35,167 nt of DNA from Robiginitomaculum sp. (GCA_021647375.1 JAKIUV010000019.1:1-35167); one strand, 5' to 3'; positions 8,139 through 16,183 are shown, counted from the first letter of the stretch. Made by a program: numbers and translations. Notes: generated by a model not told the origin, from the letters alone.

Positions 8139-9797
8139 ATGCGACTATCCGCCCATTATTTTATAATAACATGGCTGGGCATATGTATGACTGGAATATA
8201 TGCGGTACCCGCTCACCCCCAAGACTTAAACCGCATCGTCTCCCCGCAGGCAGATAATACTGCGCTCACCATCTACCCAAAAAACCTGGCTCTAATTACC
8301 GAGAGCCGGATGATTGATTTGCCTGTGGGCAAATCGACCATTGTGTTTGAGGGGGTGAATGACCGGATGATACCGGCCTCCGTACTTTTGCGCCAATTTG
8401 AGGGCTTGACCATAGAGCGTAATTTTGATGCGCAGCTTCTCGGCAAGGCCAATTTGTTCGAGCGCTCGATTGGGCAAACCGTCACCCTGACCCGCACCGA
8501 TAAAGCCAGCGGTATTGTGCGGCAAGTACGGGCGAAAGTCGTCTCGGCGAATAATGGTGTCGTATTTGATGTGAGCGGTAAATTGGAAGCCTATCAATGC
8601 TCCGGCCTGTCCGAAGCCACTCTGTTCAGCAATATCCCCGACGGCCTCAACAACAAACCGGAACTGTCCATAGATGTGGACACCACCACTGCCGGCTCGC
8701 GCCAATTGGTCATATCCTATCTGGCCGACGGGTTCTCTTGGGCGGCAGATTACCGGCTGGATATGACCAGCGAGACGACGGCAAAGTTTAATGCATGGTT
8801 GACGTTTAAAAACGAAACATCACAAAATTTCAAGAACACACCGACATCCGTTGTCGCGGGCAATTTGAACCGCTCATGGCAGACAAGATCACCCGCGAAA
8901 CAGCATAAAAACCTGGTAGCAAATTGCTGGCCACGACGTTCTAGTTTGGCACCAATATCATCATATGACCAAGTAATCGTGACTGGCTCCCGTTCGCAAG
9001 GAAGCGTGCTTCAAGAAGCCTCCTCTGAACTCGTAACGCTAGCAGACGGAACAACTGTAGAAAGACTTATACCGATGGTTTCCAAACAATTCTCCGCTGC
9101 CCCCCCGCCCCCCGAACAAGAAAACCTATCCGAATACAAATTATACCACATCCCAGAGCCTATCAATGTGGCATCATATCAGACCAAACAAATCCGGTTT
9201 TTGCATGAGCCAAAGGTGCAAATCGAACAAGTTTATACATTCGAGGAAAGCTGGCGGTCTTTGCAAAATCCGGAGCAAGCCTTGCGCCCTGCTATCCTAG
9301 AAACACGGCTGGATAATGCCAAAGACGGCAAATTGGGTAAACCGTTACCCGAAGGCACATACCGTGTCATGTCCCGCACTAAAAACGGCAAGCCCCTTAT
9401 ACAGGGCGAAGACTTTATTGAAAACCGCGCCGTTGATTTGCCCGTGAAGATAAAAACCAGTGTGTCAAAAAACGTGCAAATGCAAACCCAACTTACCAAT
9501 AAACAAACGACTGAAGAAACCACTATTTTGAACGTGGAACACATTTTCACCAACAGCCACAATATTCCGGTGACAATAGAGTTCAGGGCAACAGGGCACC
9601 CACTATTTCAATATAAATCCAGCTATGAAAACGGCATTAGTCGCAGCGGCCAAGTTCTGACGGGATATAACGGCGCACCCTACAAAGTGATAAACCCGTC
9701 TATAAAACCAGACAAAGGCGAAGCCACACCAACATGGACGTTTACGGTGCCCGCGAATAGTACCAAGGTTCTGAGTTATCGGGCGGAGCGGGAATAA
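8139..9797 (+). CDS. Secreted DUF4139 domain-containing protein
   Basis: A 552-residue exported protein of unknown function. The N-terminus (FIITWLGICMTGIYAVPA, about 8-26) is a signal peptide with likely cleavage near residue 26-28. The following region (LTIYPKNLALITESR, VGKSTIVFEGVNDRMIP) and the C-terminal part (YKLYHIPEPINVASYQTKQI, VEHIFTNSHNIPVTIEF, TWTFTVPANSTKVLSYR) match the DUF4139 architecture of beta-rich periplasmic or outer-membrane-associated proteins. Around residues 283-290 it contains VIVTGSRS, resembling the VVTGSR segment at the mature N-terminus of many alphaproteobacterial TonB-dependent receptors. No adjacent partner gene suggests its job. An internal ATG at 8187 would destroy the signal peptide. 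Confidence 0.8.
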   Translation: MRLSAHYFIITWLGICMTGIYAVPAHPQDLNRIVSPQADNTALTIYPKNLALITESRMIDLPVGKSTIVFEGVNDRMIPASVLLRQFEGLTIERNFDAQLLGKANLFERSIGQTVTLTRTDKASGIVRQVRAKVVSANNGVVFDVSGKLEAYQCSGLSEATLFSNIPDGLNNKPELSIDVDTTTAGSRQLVISYLADGFSWAADYRLDMTSETTAKFNAWLTFKNETSQNFKNTPTSVVAGNLNRSWQTRSPAKQHKNLVANCWPRRSSLAPISSYDQVIVTGSRSQGSVLQEASSELVTLADGTTVERLIPMVSKQFSAAPPPPEQENLSEYKLYHIPEPINVASYQTKQIRFLHEPKVQIEQVYTFEESWRSLQNPEQALRPAILETRLDNAKDGKLGKPLPEGTYRVMSRTKNGKPLIQGEDFIENRAVDLPVKIKTSVSKNVQMQTQLTNKQTTEETTILNVEHIFTNSHNIPVTIEFRATGHPLFQYKSSYENGISRSGQVLTGYNGAPYKVINPSIKPDKGEATPTWTFTVPANSTKVLSYRAERE

Positions 9798-9801
9798 TTT
9801 T

Positions 9802-10005
9802 TCCTTCCTCCGTTCTTCACGGGGGAAGTGGGCGCCTCTTGCTCCAAAGATGGCATTCCCAAGAGGTCGCGGTCGATGGGGGGCGCACTTCTTAGTGCGC
9901 TTCTGAATTTCCGTACCAACCTTACCGTCGTAGCGAAGCAAGAGCTTCGCGCCCCCATCCCCCTCTAAGAAGAGGGTACTTCCCCCGTGAAGAACGGAGG
10001 AAGGA
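9802..10005. repeat. Nested inverted-repeat element (MITE-like or structured intergenic repeat)
   Basis: Two perfectly complementary 28-bp arms (9802-9829 and 9978-10005; left arm starts TCCTTCCTCCGTTCTTCACG) enclose further hairpins: CCTCTTG/CAAGAGG at 9835-9841 and 9860-9866, GCGCACT-TCTT-AGTGCGC at 9883-9900, GCGAAGC-AAGA-GCTTCGC at 9933-9950, CCCTCT-AAGA-AGAGGG at 9961-9976, plus an outer GATGGGGGGCGC/GCGCCCCCATC pairing. It fills almost exactly the gap between the convergent DUF4139 and prs genes. No coding potential was seen. It could be a non-autonomous mobile repeat, a dispersed palindromic repeat or a bidirectional terminator. Confidence 0.85.
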
Positions 10006-10010
10006 GAAAA

Positions 10011-10952
10011 TCAATCAAACAACTTACTGACACTCTCCGCATTGGCAATGCGTCTTATGGCTTCGCCTAGCAATCTTGCGACAGAGACCTCGCGTATTTT
10101 AGTGCAGTCTTTGACCTTTTGCGGCTGCATAATCGTGTCGGTTATGACCACTTCCTTAAGGGCGGATTTGTTGACATTATCCACCGCAGGATCCGACAAC
10201 ACCCCGTGGGTGATATAGGCGCTGACTTGTTTCGCACCTTGCGCCATTAGGGCATCGGCGGCTTTGCACAGCGTACCGCCGCTATCAATAATATCGTCGA
10301 GGATGATACAATTGCGCCCCGTCACATCACCAATAATATTCATGACTTCGCTCTCGCCGGCCTTGGGGCGGCGTTTATCGATGATAGCAATATCGGCTTC
10401 AAACTTTTTAGCCAAAGCCCGCGCTCGCACCACCCCGCCCGTGTCGGGGGAAATAAACATGATGTCTTTTAAGTCTTTGCGCGAATATTCGGCGCGAATA
10501 TCGGCTTCGAACACGGGTTGACCAAACAGATTATCGGTCGGAATATCAAAGAAACCCTGAATTTGTCCGGCATGTAAATCTAGAGTTAGAACCCTATCGG
10601 CACCGGCACGGGAAATTAAATTAGCCACAAGCTTAGCAGTAATCGGTGTGCGTCCGCCGACTTTACGGTCTTGTCTAGCATAACCAAAATACGGAATAAC
10701 CGCCGTCACCCTTGCAGCCGATGCGCGCAAGAGCGCGTCCATCATAATCAAAAGTTCCATCAAATGATCATTGGCCGGAGCCGAGGTACTTTGGATGAGA
10801 AAAATATCTTCGCCGCGTACATTCTCATTGATACGGACGAAAATTTCCTGGTCACGGAATCGGGTGATTGTGACGTCGGTCAACGGCATGTCGAGAACGT
10901 CAGCAATATCTGCGCTTAAGCCCTCGCTGGCTGTACCACTTAATAGCTTCAT
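10011..10952 (-). CDS. prs: Ribose-phosphate pyrophosphokinase (PRPP synthetase)
   Basis: Makes PRPP from ribose-5-phosphate and ATP, feeding purine, pyrimidine, histidine and tryptophan synthesis, including TrpD in this window. The 313-residue protein has normal class I length. Visible motifs: FRDQEIFVRINENVRGEDIF near the N-terminus, YFGYARQDRK (ATP/flexible region), VLTLDLHAGQIQGFFDIPTDN, SPDTGGVVRA and the PRPP loop CIILDDIIDSGGTL. The start ATG at 10950-10952 gives the family N-terminus. It lies 84 bases downstream of pgeF on the same strand, so it may be transcribed with the lgt cluster or from its own promoter. Confidence 0.97.
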   Translation of the reverse strand: MKLLSGTASEGLSADIADVLDMPLTDVTITRFRDQEIFVRINENVRGEDIFLIQSTSAPANDHLMELLIMMDALLRASAARVTAVIPYFGYARQDRKVGGRTPITAKLVANLISRAGADRVLTLDLHAGQIQGFFDIPTDNLFGQPVFEADIRAEYSRKDLKDIMFISPDTGGVVRARALAKKFEADIAIIDKRRPKAGESEVMNIIGDVTGRNCIILDDIIDSGGTLCKAADALMAQGAKQVSAYITHGVLSDPAVDNVNKSALKEVVITDTIMQPQKVKDCTKIREVSVARLLGEAIRRIANAESVSKLFD

Positions 10953-11036
10953 GGGGACCCTTTTTAGCTATAATTTGTGTGCGCGACTCGGATGGTCTTC
11001 GTCGCTTATCGCCCTTTAACAAACAAGTTCAGAGAA

Positions 11037-11861
11037 TCAAAGCCCTTGATTGATCATAATGACAGAAATATTGCGGCCATAATCCGTAATGCCGTTATGA
11101 TAGTTATGGCGGTAGCTAAAATAGTCTTTGTGACTTGCATAAGTGCAATCCGGCAAGGCCACTGCGTTCTTGACGCCCGCCCGCGCTAGTTTTTGCAAAA
11201 GATAGGCTTTGATGTCAAAATATGAGCGGTCGCTCTTTATAACATTTTGGCCTTTGCGGATTTGGCCTTTGCGGAAAAATTTGGCATTACCCAAATTCTC
11301 GGAAATAAATTCGCCGACAAATTCCGGCCCGACTTCGAAATGCTTTGCCCCAAGGCAAGGCCCGATGGCGGCCACTATGTTTTTGCGCTTTGCCCCCAAA
11401 CCCACCATCGCCGCAATCGTCGCGTCTGTGACCCCGGCCAAAGCCCCGCGCCAGCCCGCATGGGCGGCACCGATAACACCCGCACCCATATCTGCGAACA
11501 AAACCGGGGAACAATCCGCAGACAGCGCTGATAGGGCAAGACCAGGCACACGCGTCACCATGCCGTCCGCCTTTGGTTGCGCGCTCGCCGACCACGGCCT
11601 TTCAACCACCACCACCTCGCTACTATGTATCTGGTGGTTGGATAATAAGTGCGCGCTTTTTGTGCCCATAGCCTCTGCCACCCTTTTGCGGTTTTCGGCC
11701 ACATGCGCCTTGTCATCACCTGAACCATGTCCCGTATTCAAACTGGCATATTTACCCTTAGAAACCCCGCCGCCGCGTCCAAAAAAACCGTGGCTGATGC
11801 CAGAGAGGCCGTCGAATGCGGGTGCGAATTTTACAGGGAAATCTGGATGGGTTTTCGGCAT
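11037..11861 (-). CDS. pgeF: Peptidoglycan editing factor PgeF / YfiH-family multicopper polyphenol oxidoreductase-like protein
   Basis: A 274-residue member of the YfiH/DUF152 family, described in other bacteria as removing wrongly incorporated L-Ser peptides from peptidoglycan precursors and also reported with purine-nucleoside activities. The metal-site motifs are visible: HQIHSSEV, ALSADCSPVLFAD and AAHAGWRGALAGV, with IGPCLGAKHFEVG downstream. The start codon overlaps the stop of the upstream methyltransferase by one base (TAATG), indicating a coupled operon lgt-midA-pgeF. Confidence 0.92.
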   Translation of the reverse strand: MPKTHPDFPVKFAPAFDGLSGISHGFFGRGGGVSKGKYASLNTGHGSGDDKAHVAENRKRVAEAMGTKSAHLLSNHQIHSSEVVVVERPWSASAQPKADGMVTRVPGLALSALSADCSPVLFADMGAGVIGAAHAGWRGALAGVTDATIAAMVGLGAKRKNIVAAIGPCLGAKHFEVGPEFVGEFISENLGNAKFFRKGQIRKGQNVIKSDRSYFDIKAYLLQKLARAGVKNAVALPDCTYASHKDYFSYRHNYHNGITDYGRNISVIMINQGL

Positions 11862-12982
11862 TATTTAAACCCGATCGCCGCAGGTAAATCTGCGGATTGA
11901 ATAGAGAGGGCTTTGAACAAAGTCCCCATATCGTTCGTATCGGTGAGGCGGTGCAATTGCCGTGCGATTTTGGTTTTATTCTCTGGCGAGGCTTTCGACA
12001 AATTAACCGCCCGCACTTCAATGCCCAGCCGTGATAAAAACTGCCCTTGGGGGCAAGGACCAAAGCTGGCTAGCCCGGCCTTGTCCGCCCACTCCCCAAG
12101 CGCCGCAAAATCAACCCGCGCGGTTAAATCCGCATGGCCAGGCTCGTCGAGCGGATAAACCTTTTCGTGCTTTTTCAGGGCCTGAAAAGTATCACCAAGC
12201 TCTGTCTCGGCTGGGCCGTAATCTATGAACAGGGCTGCGCCAGAATGTTCCACGAACCGCTTGCGCAAGGCTTCGACTATTTGCCCAAGGCCGGGGTTTA
12301 TTTCCAGCAAATCGCCGTTTTTTACAGGCGGTATGTCTGCGGGCAACAGCGCTTGATCAATTTCGGATATGGGAACTTCCGATACGCTAAATATAAATTT
12401 GCCCGGATTATCAGGATGCACGTCGACCATACGTTCATGCCAGCCAGTTTTACCTTTGAATCTATCCTTCATAATAAATTGCCGCACGGGTAAGCAGTCA
12501 AGATATTCATTGCCAATCACAATCGTTGGGCCTGCGGGCACCTCTTCCAAACTCCCCACCCAAGTCACGGGCACACCCGCATTTGCCAAAACCTCTGCTT
12601 GCTTGCCCTCAAGAGCGCTGGACATTTCTATCAAATTGACCTGAATTGCGGCAAAGAAATCCTTATCCAGCCGCGCCGTCCTGAGCATGTCGGACATCAT
12701 AACGCCGCGCCCGGGGCCGTACTCTACCAATTGCACCTGTTTAGGCTTGCCCATACCCCGCCACGCATTGATGAGCCAAAGCCCCAAAACCTCGCCGAAC
12801 ATTTGCGATATTTCCGGCGCAGTGATAAAATCACTTTTCCCGTTTTTGGCAACACCCAGCGGGTCGCGGGTTGGGTAATAGCCTTGTTTCGGGTCGAGCA
12901 AACACCAACTCATATAACTAGCCACACTCATAGGACCGCTGGTTTTTATATGGCTGAGAATACGGTCTTTAAGCGTCTGCAT
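11861..12982 (-). CDS. MidA/NDUFAF7-family class I SAM-dependent methyltransferase (DUF185)
   Basis: A protein of about 373 residues related to NDUFAF7/MidA, the arginine methyltransferase that helps assemble respiratory complex I in mitochondria. The SAM-binding glycine motif is VEYGPGRGVMMSDMLR; the family elements GYYPTRDPLG, FITAPEISQMFGE, IGNEYLDCLPVRQF and FIDYGPAETELGDT are in order. Two nearby ATGs are possible, at 12994 and 12982; 12982 is better spaced from the GAAGAAG ribosome-binding sequence and aligns with the usual N-terminus. It overlaps the end of lgt by 14 bases. Its target in this organism is inferred only from homology. Confidence 0.88.
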   Translation of the reverse strand: MQTLKDRILSHIKTSGPMSVASYMSWCLLDPKQGYYPTRDPLGVAKNGKSDFITAPEISQMFGEVLGLWLINAWRGMGKPKQVQLVEYGPGRGVMMSDMLRTARLDKDFFAAIQVNLIEMSSALEGKQAEVLANAGVPVTWVGSLEEVPAGPTIVIGNEYLDCLPVRQFIMKDRFKGKTGWHERMVDVHPDNPGKFIFSVSEVPISEIDQALLPADIPPVKNGDLLEINPGLGQIVEALRKRFVEHSGAALFIDYGPAETELGDTFQALKKHEKVYPLDEPGHADLTARVDFAALGEWADKAGLASFGPCPQGQFLSRLGIEVRAVNLSKASPENKTKIARQLHRLTDTNDMGTLFKALSIQSADLPAAIGFK

Positions 12983-13880
12983 CTGCTTTGTCATCTTCTT
13001 CGGCAGGTGGCCACTTTGGCAATACGGGCGTCCGTTTCGATGCCCATAATATGACCAAAACACCGATGAGTACCATAGGCAATGAATAGGTCATGCCCCG
13101 TGTCAGCGGGCCAAACAGTGCCGCGTCCGGCTCGCGGAAAAACTCCACAAATATCCGGAAACTGCCATACATCATCAAGAACATGCCCGTCGCCAAGCCC
13201 GGCTTGGTCAGGATTTTAAACTTGCGCGATGCCAGCCACAGCACGGAGAAAATCACCAGACCCTCAAGGAAAGCTTCATAAAGCTGGCTTGGGTGGCGCG
13301 GGTTCAGCCAATAGCTATCGCGCATAAAAATCACTGCCCACGGCACATCGGTCTCGCGGCCATATAGCTCTTGGTTGACAAAATTGGCTAAGCGCACCAA
13401 CCCTATACCAATAGGCGCAGAGATTGCCAAAATATCCGCGACCCGTATCAGCTTAAGTCCGCGCGACCGGGCCAAATATATAGCCGCCACACACACGCCA
13501 AGGAAACCACCGTGAAAGGCCATGCCGCCTTCCCAGACTTTAAATATGCGACTAGGGTTTTCGATATATGCGCCCAGATCGTACAACAAAATAAACCCGA
13601 TACGCCCACCAATAATAATCCCGAGCAGGCTGAAAAACATCAAGTCTTCAAGATTGCGCTTACTGGGCACCAATACGGGGTCGCCGCTGGCTTGCGGGTT
13701 TTGCCAAATGCTTTGCTTGGCGCTACTACGCTTGGCATAAAAATACGCCCCAAACAGGCCGACAATGTAGGAAATACCGTACCACTTCACCGACAAAGGC
13801 CCGATCGAGAAGGCTTCGGGTTTCAACCAGCCTGGAAATTTTATTGCGCCAAATACTTCTAGTGAAAATTCCAACAACAT
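12969..13880 (-). CDS. lgt: Prolipoprotein diacylglyceryl transferase
   Basis: Inner-membrane enzyme that transfers diacylglycerol from phosphatidylglycerol to the lipobox cysteine of prolipoproteins, the first step of lipoprotein maturation. The 303-residue protein has about seven membrane helices. Key motifs are GRIGFILLYD, GGMAFHGGFLG (essential His), RLANFVNQELYGRETD (Lgt signature) and RHPSQLYEAFLEG. An Ala/Asp-rich charged tail overlaps the next gene. Its substrates in this window would include the DUF885 lipoproteins and the SmpA-like protein. Confidence 0.97.
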   Translation of the reverse strand: MLLEFSLEVFGAIKFPGWLKPEAFSIGPLSVKWYGISYIVGLFGAYFYAKRSSAKQSIWQNPQASGDPVLVPSKRNLEDLMFFSLLGIIIGGRIGFILLYDLGAYIENPSRIFKVWEGGMAFHGGFLGVCVAAIYLARSRGLKLIRVADILAISAPIGIGLVRLANFVNQELYGRETDVPWAVIFMRDSYWLNPRHPSQLYEAFLEGLVIFSVLWLASRKFKILTKPGLATGMFLMMYGSFRIFVEFFREPDAALFGPLTRGMTYSLPMVLIGVLVILWASKRTPVLPKWPPAEEDDKADADA

Positions 13881-13915
13881 TAAACACTCTATCTATTTCA
13901 TTTATCTTGCACCGT

Positions 13916-13945
13916 GTTATACTGTGTACACGATTAAGCCAACAA
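13916..13945 (-). promoter_or_regulatory. Candidate lgt promoter in the lgt-ubiK divergent region
   Basis: On the minus strand TTGTTG (13940-13945) and TATAAC (13916-13921) are 18 bases apart and about 36 bases before the lgt ATG. On the plus strand an overlapping TATACT (13918-13923) could be the -10 for ubiK, so the two divergent promoters may share this AT-rich core. Sequence prediction only. Confidence 0.4.
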
Positions 13946-13963
13946 CAAATCTCGGAGACCAAA

Positions 13964-14254
13964 ATGCAAACCAAATCCCCCGCCTTTGACGACTTGGCAA
14001 ATTTGATGACCAATGCCTTTGGTGCTGTCAAAGGTGTCGGCGATGAGGTCAAAGCAGCAGGCCGCGCGCGGGCGGAGGCGTTCATCGCAGACATGGACCT
14101 CGTCAGCCGCGACGAATTTGAGGTGGTAAAAATGATGGCCGCAAATGCCCAGACGGAGATCGCGGAACTCAAGGCCGAAATCGCCAAGCTTAAGACAAGC
14201 CCAAAAGCACCCAAGAAACGCGCGGTTAAGCCGGGAGCTAAACCCAAGAAATAA
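13964..14254 (+). CDS. ubiK: Ubiquinone biosynthesis accessory factor UbiK (BMFP-domain protein)
   Basis: A 96-residue coiled-coil protein of the BMFP/YqiC family; UbiK assists the late ubiquinone-biosynthesis complex. Residues about 46-80 (VSRDEFEVVKMMAANAQTEI and the following AELKAEIAKLK) form the typical C-terminal coiled coil with the conserved V.R.EF.V start, and the tail is Lys/Pro-rich. CGGAGACC lies at the right distance before ATG 13964, which fixes the start. The placement divergent from lgt recurs in alphaproteobacteria. Its stop is one base from the convergent ArsR gene. Confidence 0.85.
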   Translation: MQTKSPAFDDLANLMTNAFGAVKGVGDEVKAAGRARAEAFIADMDLVSRDEFEVVKMMAANAQTEIAELKAEIAKLKTSPKAPKKRAVKPGAKPKK

Positions 14255-14255
14255 T

Positions 14256-14561
14256 CTAGGGCGCAGCAACCATCGCCATGGCCTCATGCAAATGGTCGGT
14301 TTGCAGGCATATGATTGTCACATTCCCTGCTTGCTTGCGCACAATGAGGCCACCCTTTTGCATTTTTTTTAGGTGAAAAGACAAAGTCGCCGGCGTCAAC
14401 CCACTCAACGTGCAAAGACTACCGAACTGCGCCTGCTTGTTATCACACAGAGATAATTGTTTAAATATTTCAATCCGCCTTTTATGCCCCAAGGCATCAA
14501 ATGTATCCGCAAGCATTTTATGGTTTCTCAAGGGTAAAATACTGTCACTACGTTTCGCCAT
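14256..14561 (-). CDS. ArsR-family winged-helix transcriptional regulator
   Basis: A 101-residue DNA-binding protein. The winged helix runs from about residue 14 (MLADTFDALGHKRRIEIFKQL) through the recognition helix (SGLTPATLSFHLKKMQKGGL) to a short wing (IVRKQAGNVTIICLQ). The classic ELCVCDL metal-binding motif is absent: the equivalent stretch reads LSLCDNKQAQFGSLC, so metal sensing cannot be claimed. The ATG at 14561 is preferred over one 18 bases upstream because GAGGACGG sits directly before it. A perfect 40-bp palindrome 63 bases upstream is a likely self-operator. The regulated partner is not obvious; ubiK converges on it. Confidence 0.85.
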   Translation of the reverse strand: MAKRSDSILPLRNHKMLADTFDALGHKRRIEIFKQLSLCDNKQAQFGSLCTLSGLTPATLSFHLKKMQKGGLIVRKQAGNVTIICLQTDHLHEAMAMVAAP

Positions 14562-14624
14562 ATCCGTCCTCTTTTCCAACTCTGTTATTATTTTAAATCT
14601 TACATTAATCCAATTTCTATTCCT

Positions 14625-14664
14625 GTATCTATTTCTATTAAACTAGTTTAATAGAAATAGATAC
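14625..14664. promoter_or_regulatory. Perfect 40-bp palindrome upstream of the ArsR-type gene (candidate operator)
   Basis: The left arm 14625-14644 (GTATCTATTTCTATTAAACT) is followed with no spacer by its exact reverse complement at 14645-14664. An extra half-site TTTCTATT lies at 14614-14621, 18 bases from the matching element inside the palindrome. A weak minus-strand promoter (TTGGAT 14608-14613, TAATAA 14585-14590, 17-base spacer) lies between the palindrome and the regulator's ATG. Operator function is inferred. Confidence 0.75.
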
Positions 14665-14707
14665 TTAAAAATATGAGAGGTATAGAGTACCCATTATGGT
14701 CAACCAA

Positions 14708-14739
14708 CAAAAAAGCCCGCCGAAAAACCCCGGCGGGCT
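14708..14739 (-). terminator. Rho-independent terminator of the SmpA-like lipoprotein gene
   Basis: Stem AGCCCGCCG (14714-14722) pairs with CGGCGGGCT (14731-14739) around an 8-base loop. On the minus strand the stem is followed by a run of Ts (A-run 14708-14714 on the plus strand). It is 38 bases past the stop at 14778. Confidence 0.9.
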
Positions 14740-14777
14740 GGTATTTGGCAACTTGCCTTTAAGGCTTTGTAAAAAGC

Positions 14778-15164
14778 TTATTGAATGAGTCCGGAATTGG
14801 TATCAATTTTACTTGTTGACATAGAATGCTTAACAAGTTTTCCGTTGTCATCAAAAAACAAAACCAAAGTCTTCACATCACCTTTAGAGCCACTCTTTAA
14901 AAGGCCATAATATGGAATAAAGCTAGAGGCTTTCATCTTGGTTTTTGAAAATGCATATTTCCATATTTCATTACCACTATCCGTATAAGAAACATCCAAT
15001 GGCTGACCATATATCGCCGTTACCTGCTCCTTTGTCATACCTTTTGACAATTTAGCCTCAACTGATGAACGTGTTTCATCTTTTAGAACTGCATTCCCGG
15101 TAGACACACAACCACCAGCCAAAACGGCCAGACTAACAAATCCGGCTATAACTATTTTTTTCAT
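14778..15164 (-). CDS. SmpA/OmlA (BamE-like) domain lipoprotein
   Basis: A 128-residue probable lipoprotein. The signal peptide MKKIVIAGFVSLAVLAGGC places the lipidated Cys at residue 19, with AGG before it, a slightly weak lipobox. The body (VEAKLSKGMTKEQVTAIYGQ, then PLDV, GNEIWKYAFS, VKTLVLFFDDNGKLVKHSMS) fits the small two-helix/three-strand fold of the SmpA/OmlA/BamE group. The true BamE of the BAM complex is usually encoded elsewhere and this is a divergent stand-alone copy, so a BAM role is not claimed. It has its own promoter and terminator, hence is monocistronic. Confidence 0.75.
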   Translation of the reverse strand: MKKIVIAGFVSLAVLAGGCVSTGNAVLKDETRSSVEAKLSKGMTKEQVTAIYGQPLDVSYTDSGNEIWKYAFSKTKMKASSFIPYYGLLKSGSKGDVKTLVLFFDDNGKLVKHSMSTSKIDTNSGLIQ

Positions 15165-15189
15165 AAATCCCCATGATTAAAGTCAAAAT

Positions 15190-15227
15190 TCACCATTTCA
15201 CAATACCCTAACAATGGTGATTGTCAA
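15190..15227 (-). promoter_or_regulatory. Promoter with interleaved inverted repeat for the SmpA-like gene
   Basis: On the minus strand a consensus TTGACA (15222-15227) and TATTGT (15200-15205) are 16 bases apart, 36 bases before the ATG. The inverted repeat TCACCATT (15190-15197)/AATGGTGA (15213-15220) brackets the -10, one arm in the spacer and one just downstream, the geometry expected for a repressor operator. The repressor is unknown. The hairpin could also act as a weak terminator for the upstream hydrolase. Confidence 0.6.
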
Positions 15228-15243
15228 TTACATTCCTAAAAAA

Positions 15244-16149
15244 TCACTCTTCCTCCAAGATATATCCGGAAAACATCACTATCGCATCCGCGATTTCCGC
15301 CGGATGTGATAATGGGATCATATGGCCAACACCGTCCAGCGTCACCAGTTTTGAATCCTTTATGGTCTGGTTTAAATCTACCCCGACTTCATAATCCACC
15401 ATGGGGTCTTTGGTGCCGCGAATGATCAGGGTTGGTGTTTTAATATCGCCCGGAGATAAGAGCGCAGGATTATGCCCGTTCCTTTCGCCGCGCAATGTGT
15501 CGAGCGTTCCTGGCATGAGCAAGAGGCTTCTTTGCACCTTTATCCAGCGCTCCGGCATGGCTTGCTCAAACCGGGCGGTGATATTGGCGCGAGCAATCAC
15601 CGCGCCTAGAATTGGCATACGCACCACCCATTCCAACGCCCGCATCTGACCTGGCTTGCCCTCTATTTTCATGGCCGGGCCAACGGCTGCCAGCAGAACA
15701 ATAAATGGGGTTTCCCCCCTGCGAGCAGCCACAGATGATTGCACAACGCCACCGCCAAATGACCATCCGACCAGCGCCGGGTTTTCCAGTCCCATTATGG
15801 TAATAAGCGCATCCAATTCATCAGCATTAACCTGATATGTAAACGGCCCCTCTGGCGATCTTCGCGACGAATGGCCATACCCGACCCGGTCATACCATGT
15901 GACGCGAAACCCGTGCGGGACCAACTCTTCGACCAGTTCGGGCCAATCATGGGCGCTACCGGGCAGGCCGTGAACCAGCACAATATCCTGGCCTTCACCC
16001 TTGGTGAATGTGTTGATTTTTGCACCGTCCGGCAGAGTAACGATTGTTCCCGGCGCTGGCGGTTTAGGCGGCGGCAGTATTTTCCCTAAAACTGCAAGCA
16101 CTACCAATAGCACCGCGATAAAGGTGACGATCTTTAAAACCAGTTTCAT
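15244..16149 (-). CDS. Membrane-anchored alpha/beta-fold hydrolase
   Basis: A 301-residue serine hydrolase with an N-terminal hydrophobic segment (about 4-25, LKIVTFIAVLLVVLAVLGKI) that is either an uncleaved signal anchor or a signal peptide. The alpha/beta-hydrolase features are complete: oxyanion-hole HGLPGS, nucleophile elbow GWSFGGG, acid in RGTKDPMVDYEVG and catalytic His in GVGHMIPLSHP. The substrate is not predictable. The start ATG at 16149 is chosen because GAGGGA lies just before it; an in-frame upstream codon at 16167 lacks this. It is downstream of the petABC terminator and separate from the SmpA-like gene. Confidence 0.85.
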   Translation of the reverse strand: MKLVLKIVTFIAVLLVVLAVLGKILPPPKPPAPGTIVTLPDGAKINTFTKGEGQDIVLVHGLPGSAHDWPELVEELVPHGFRVTWYDRVGYGHSSRRSPEGPFTYQVNADELDALITIMGLENPALVGWSFGGGVVQSSVAARRGETPFIVLLAAVGPAMKIEGKPGQMRALEWVVRMPILGAVIARANITARFEQAMPERWIKVQRSLLLMPGTLDTLRGERNGHNPALLSPGDIKTPTLIIRGTKDPMVDYEVGVDLNQTIKDSKLVTLDGVGHMIPLSHPAEIADAIVMFSGYILEEE

Positions 16150-16183
16150 AATTCCCTCACAAAGCAATCATAGCATAGCCCAC

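Noticed and set aside
11209..11868. A 219-residue plus-strand frame antisense to pgeF
   Set aside because: Overlaps a well supported pgeF gene completely; shadow of its codon bias.
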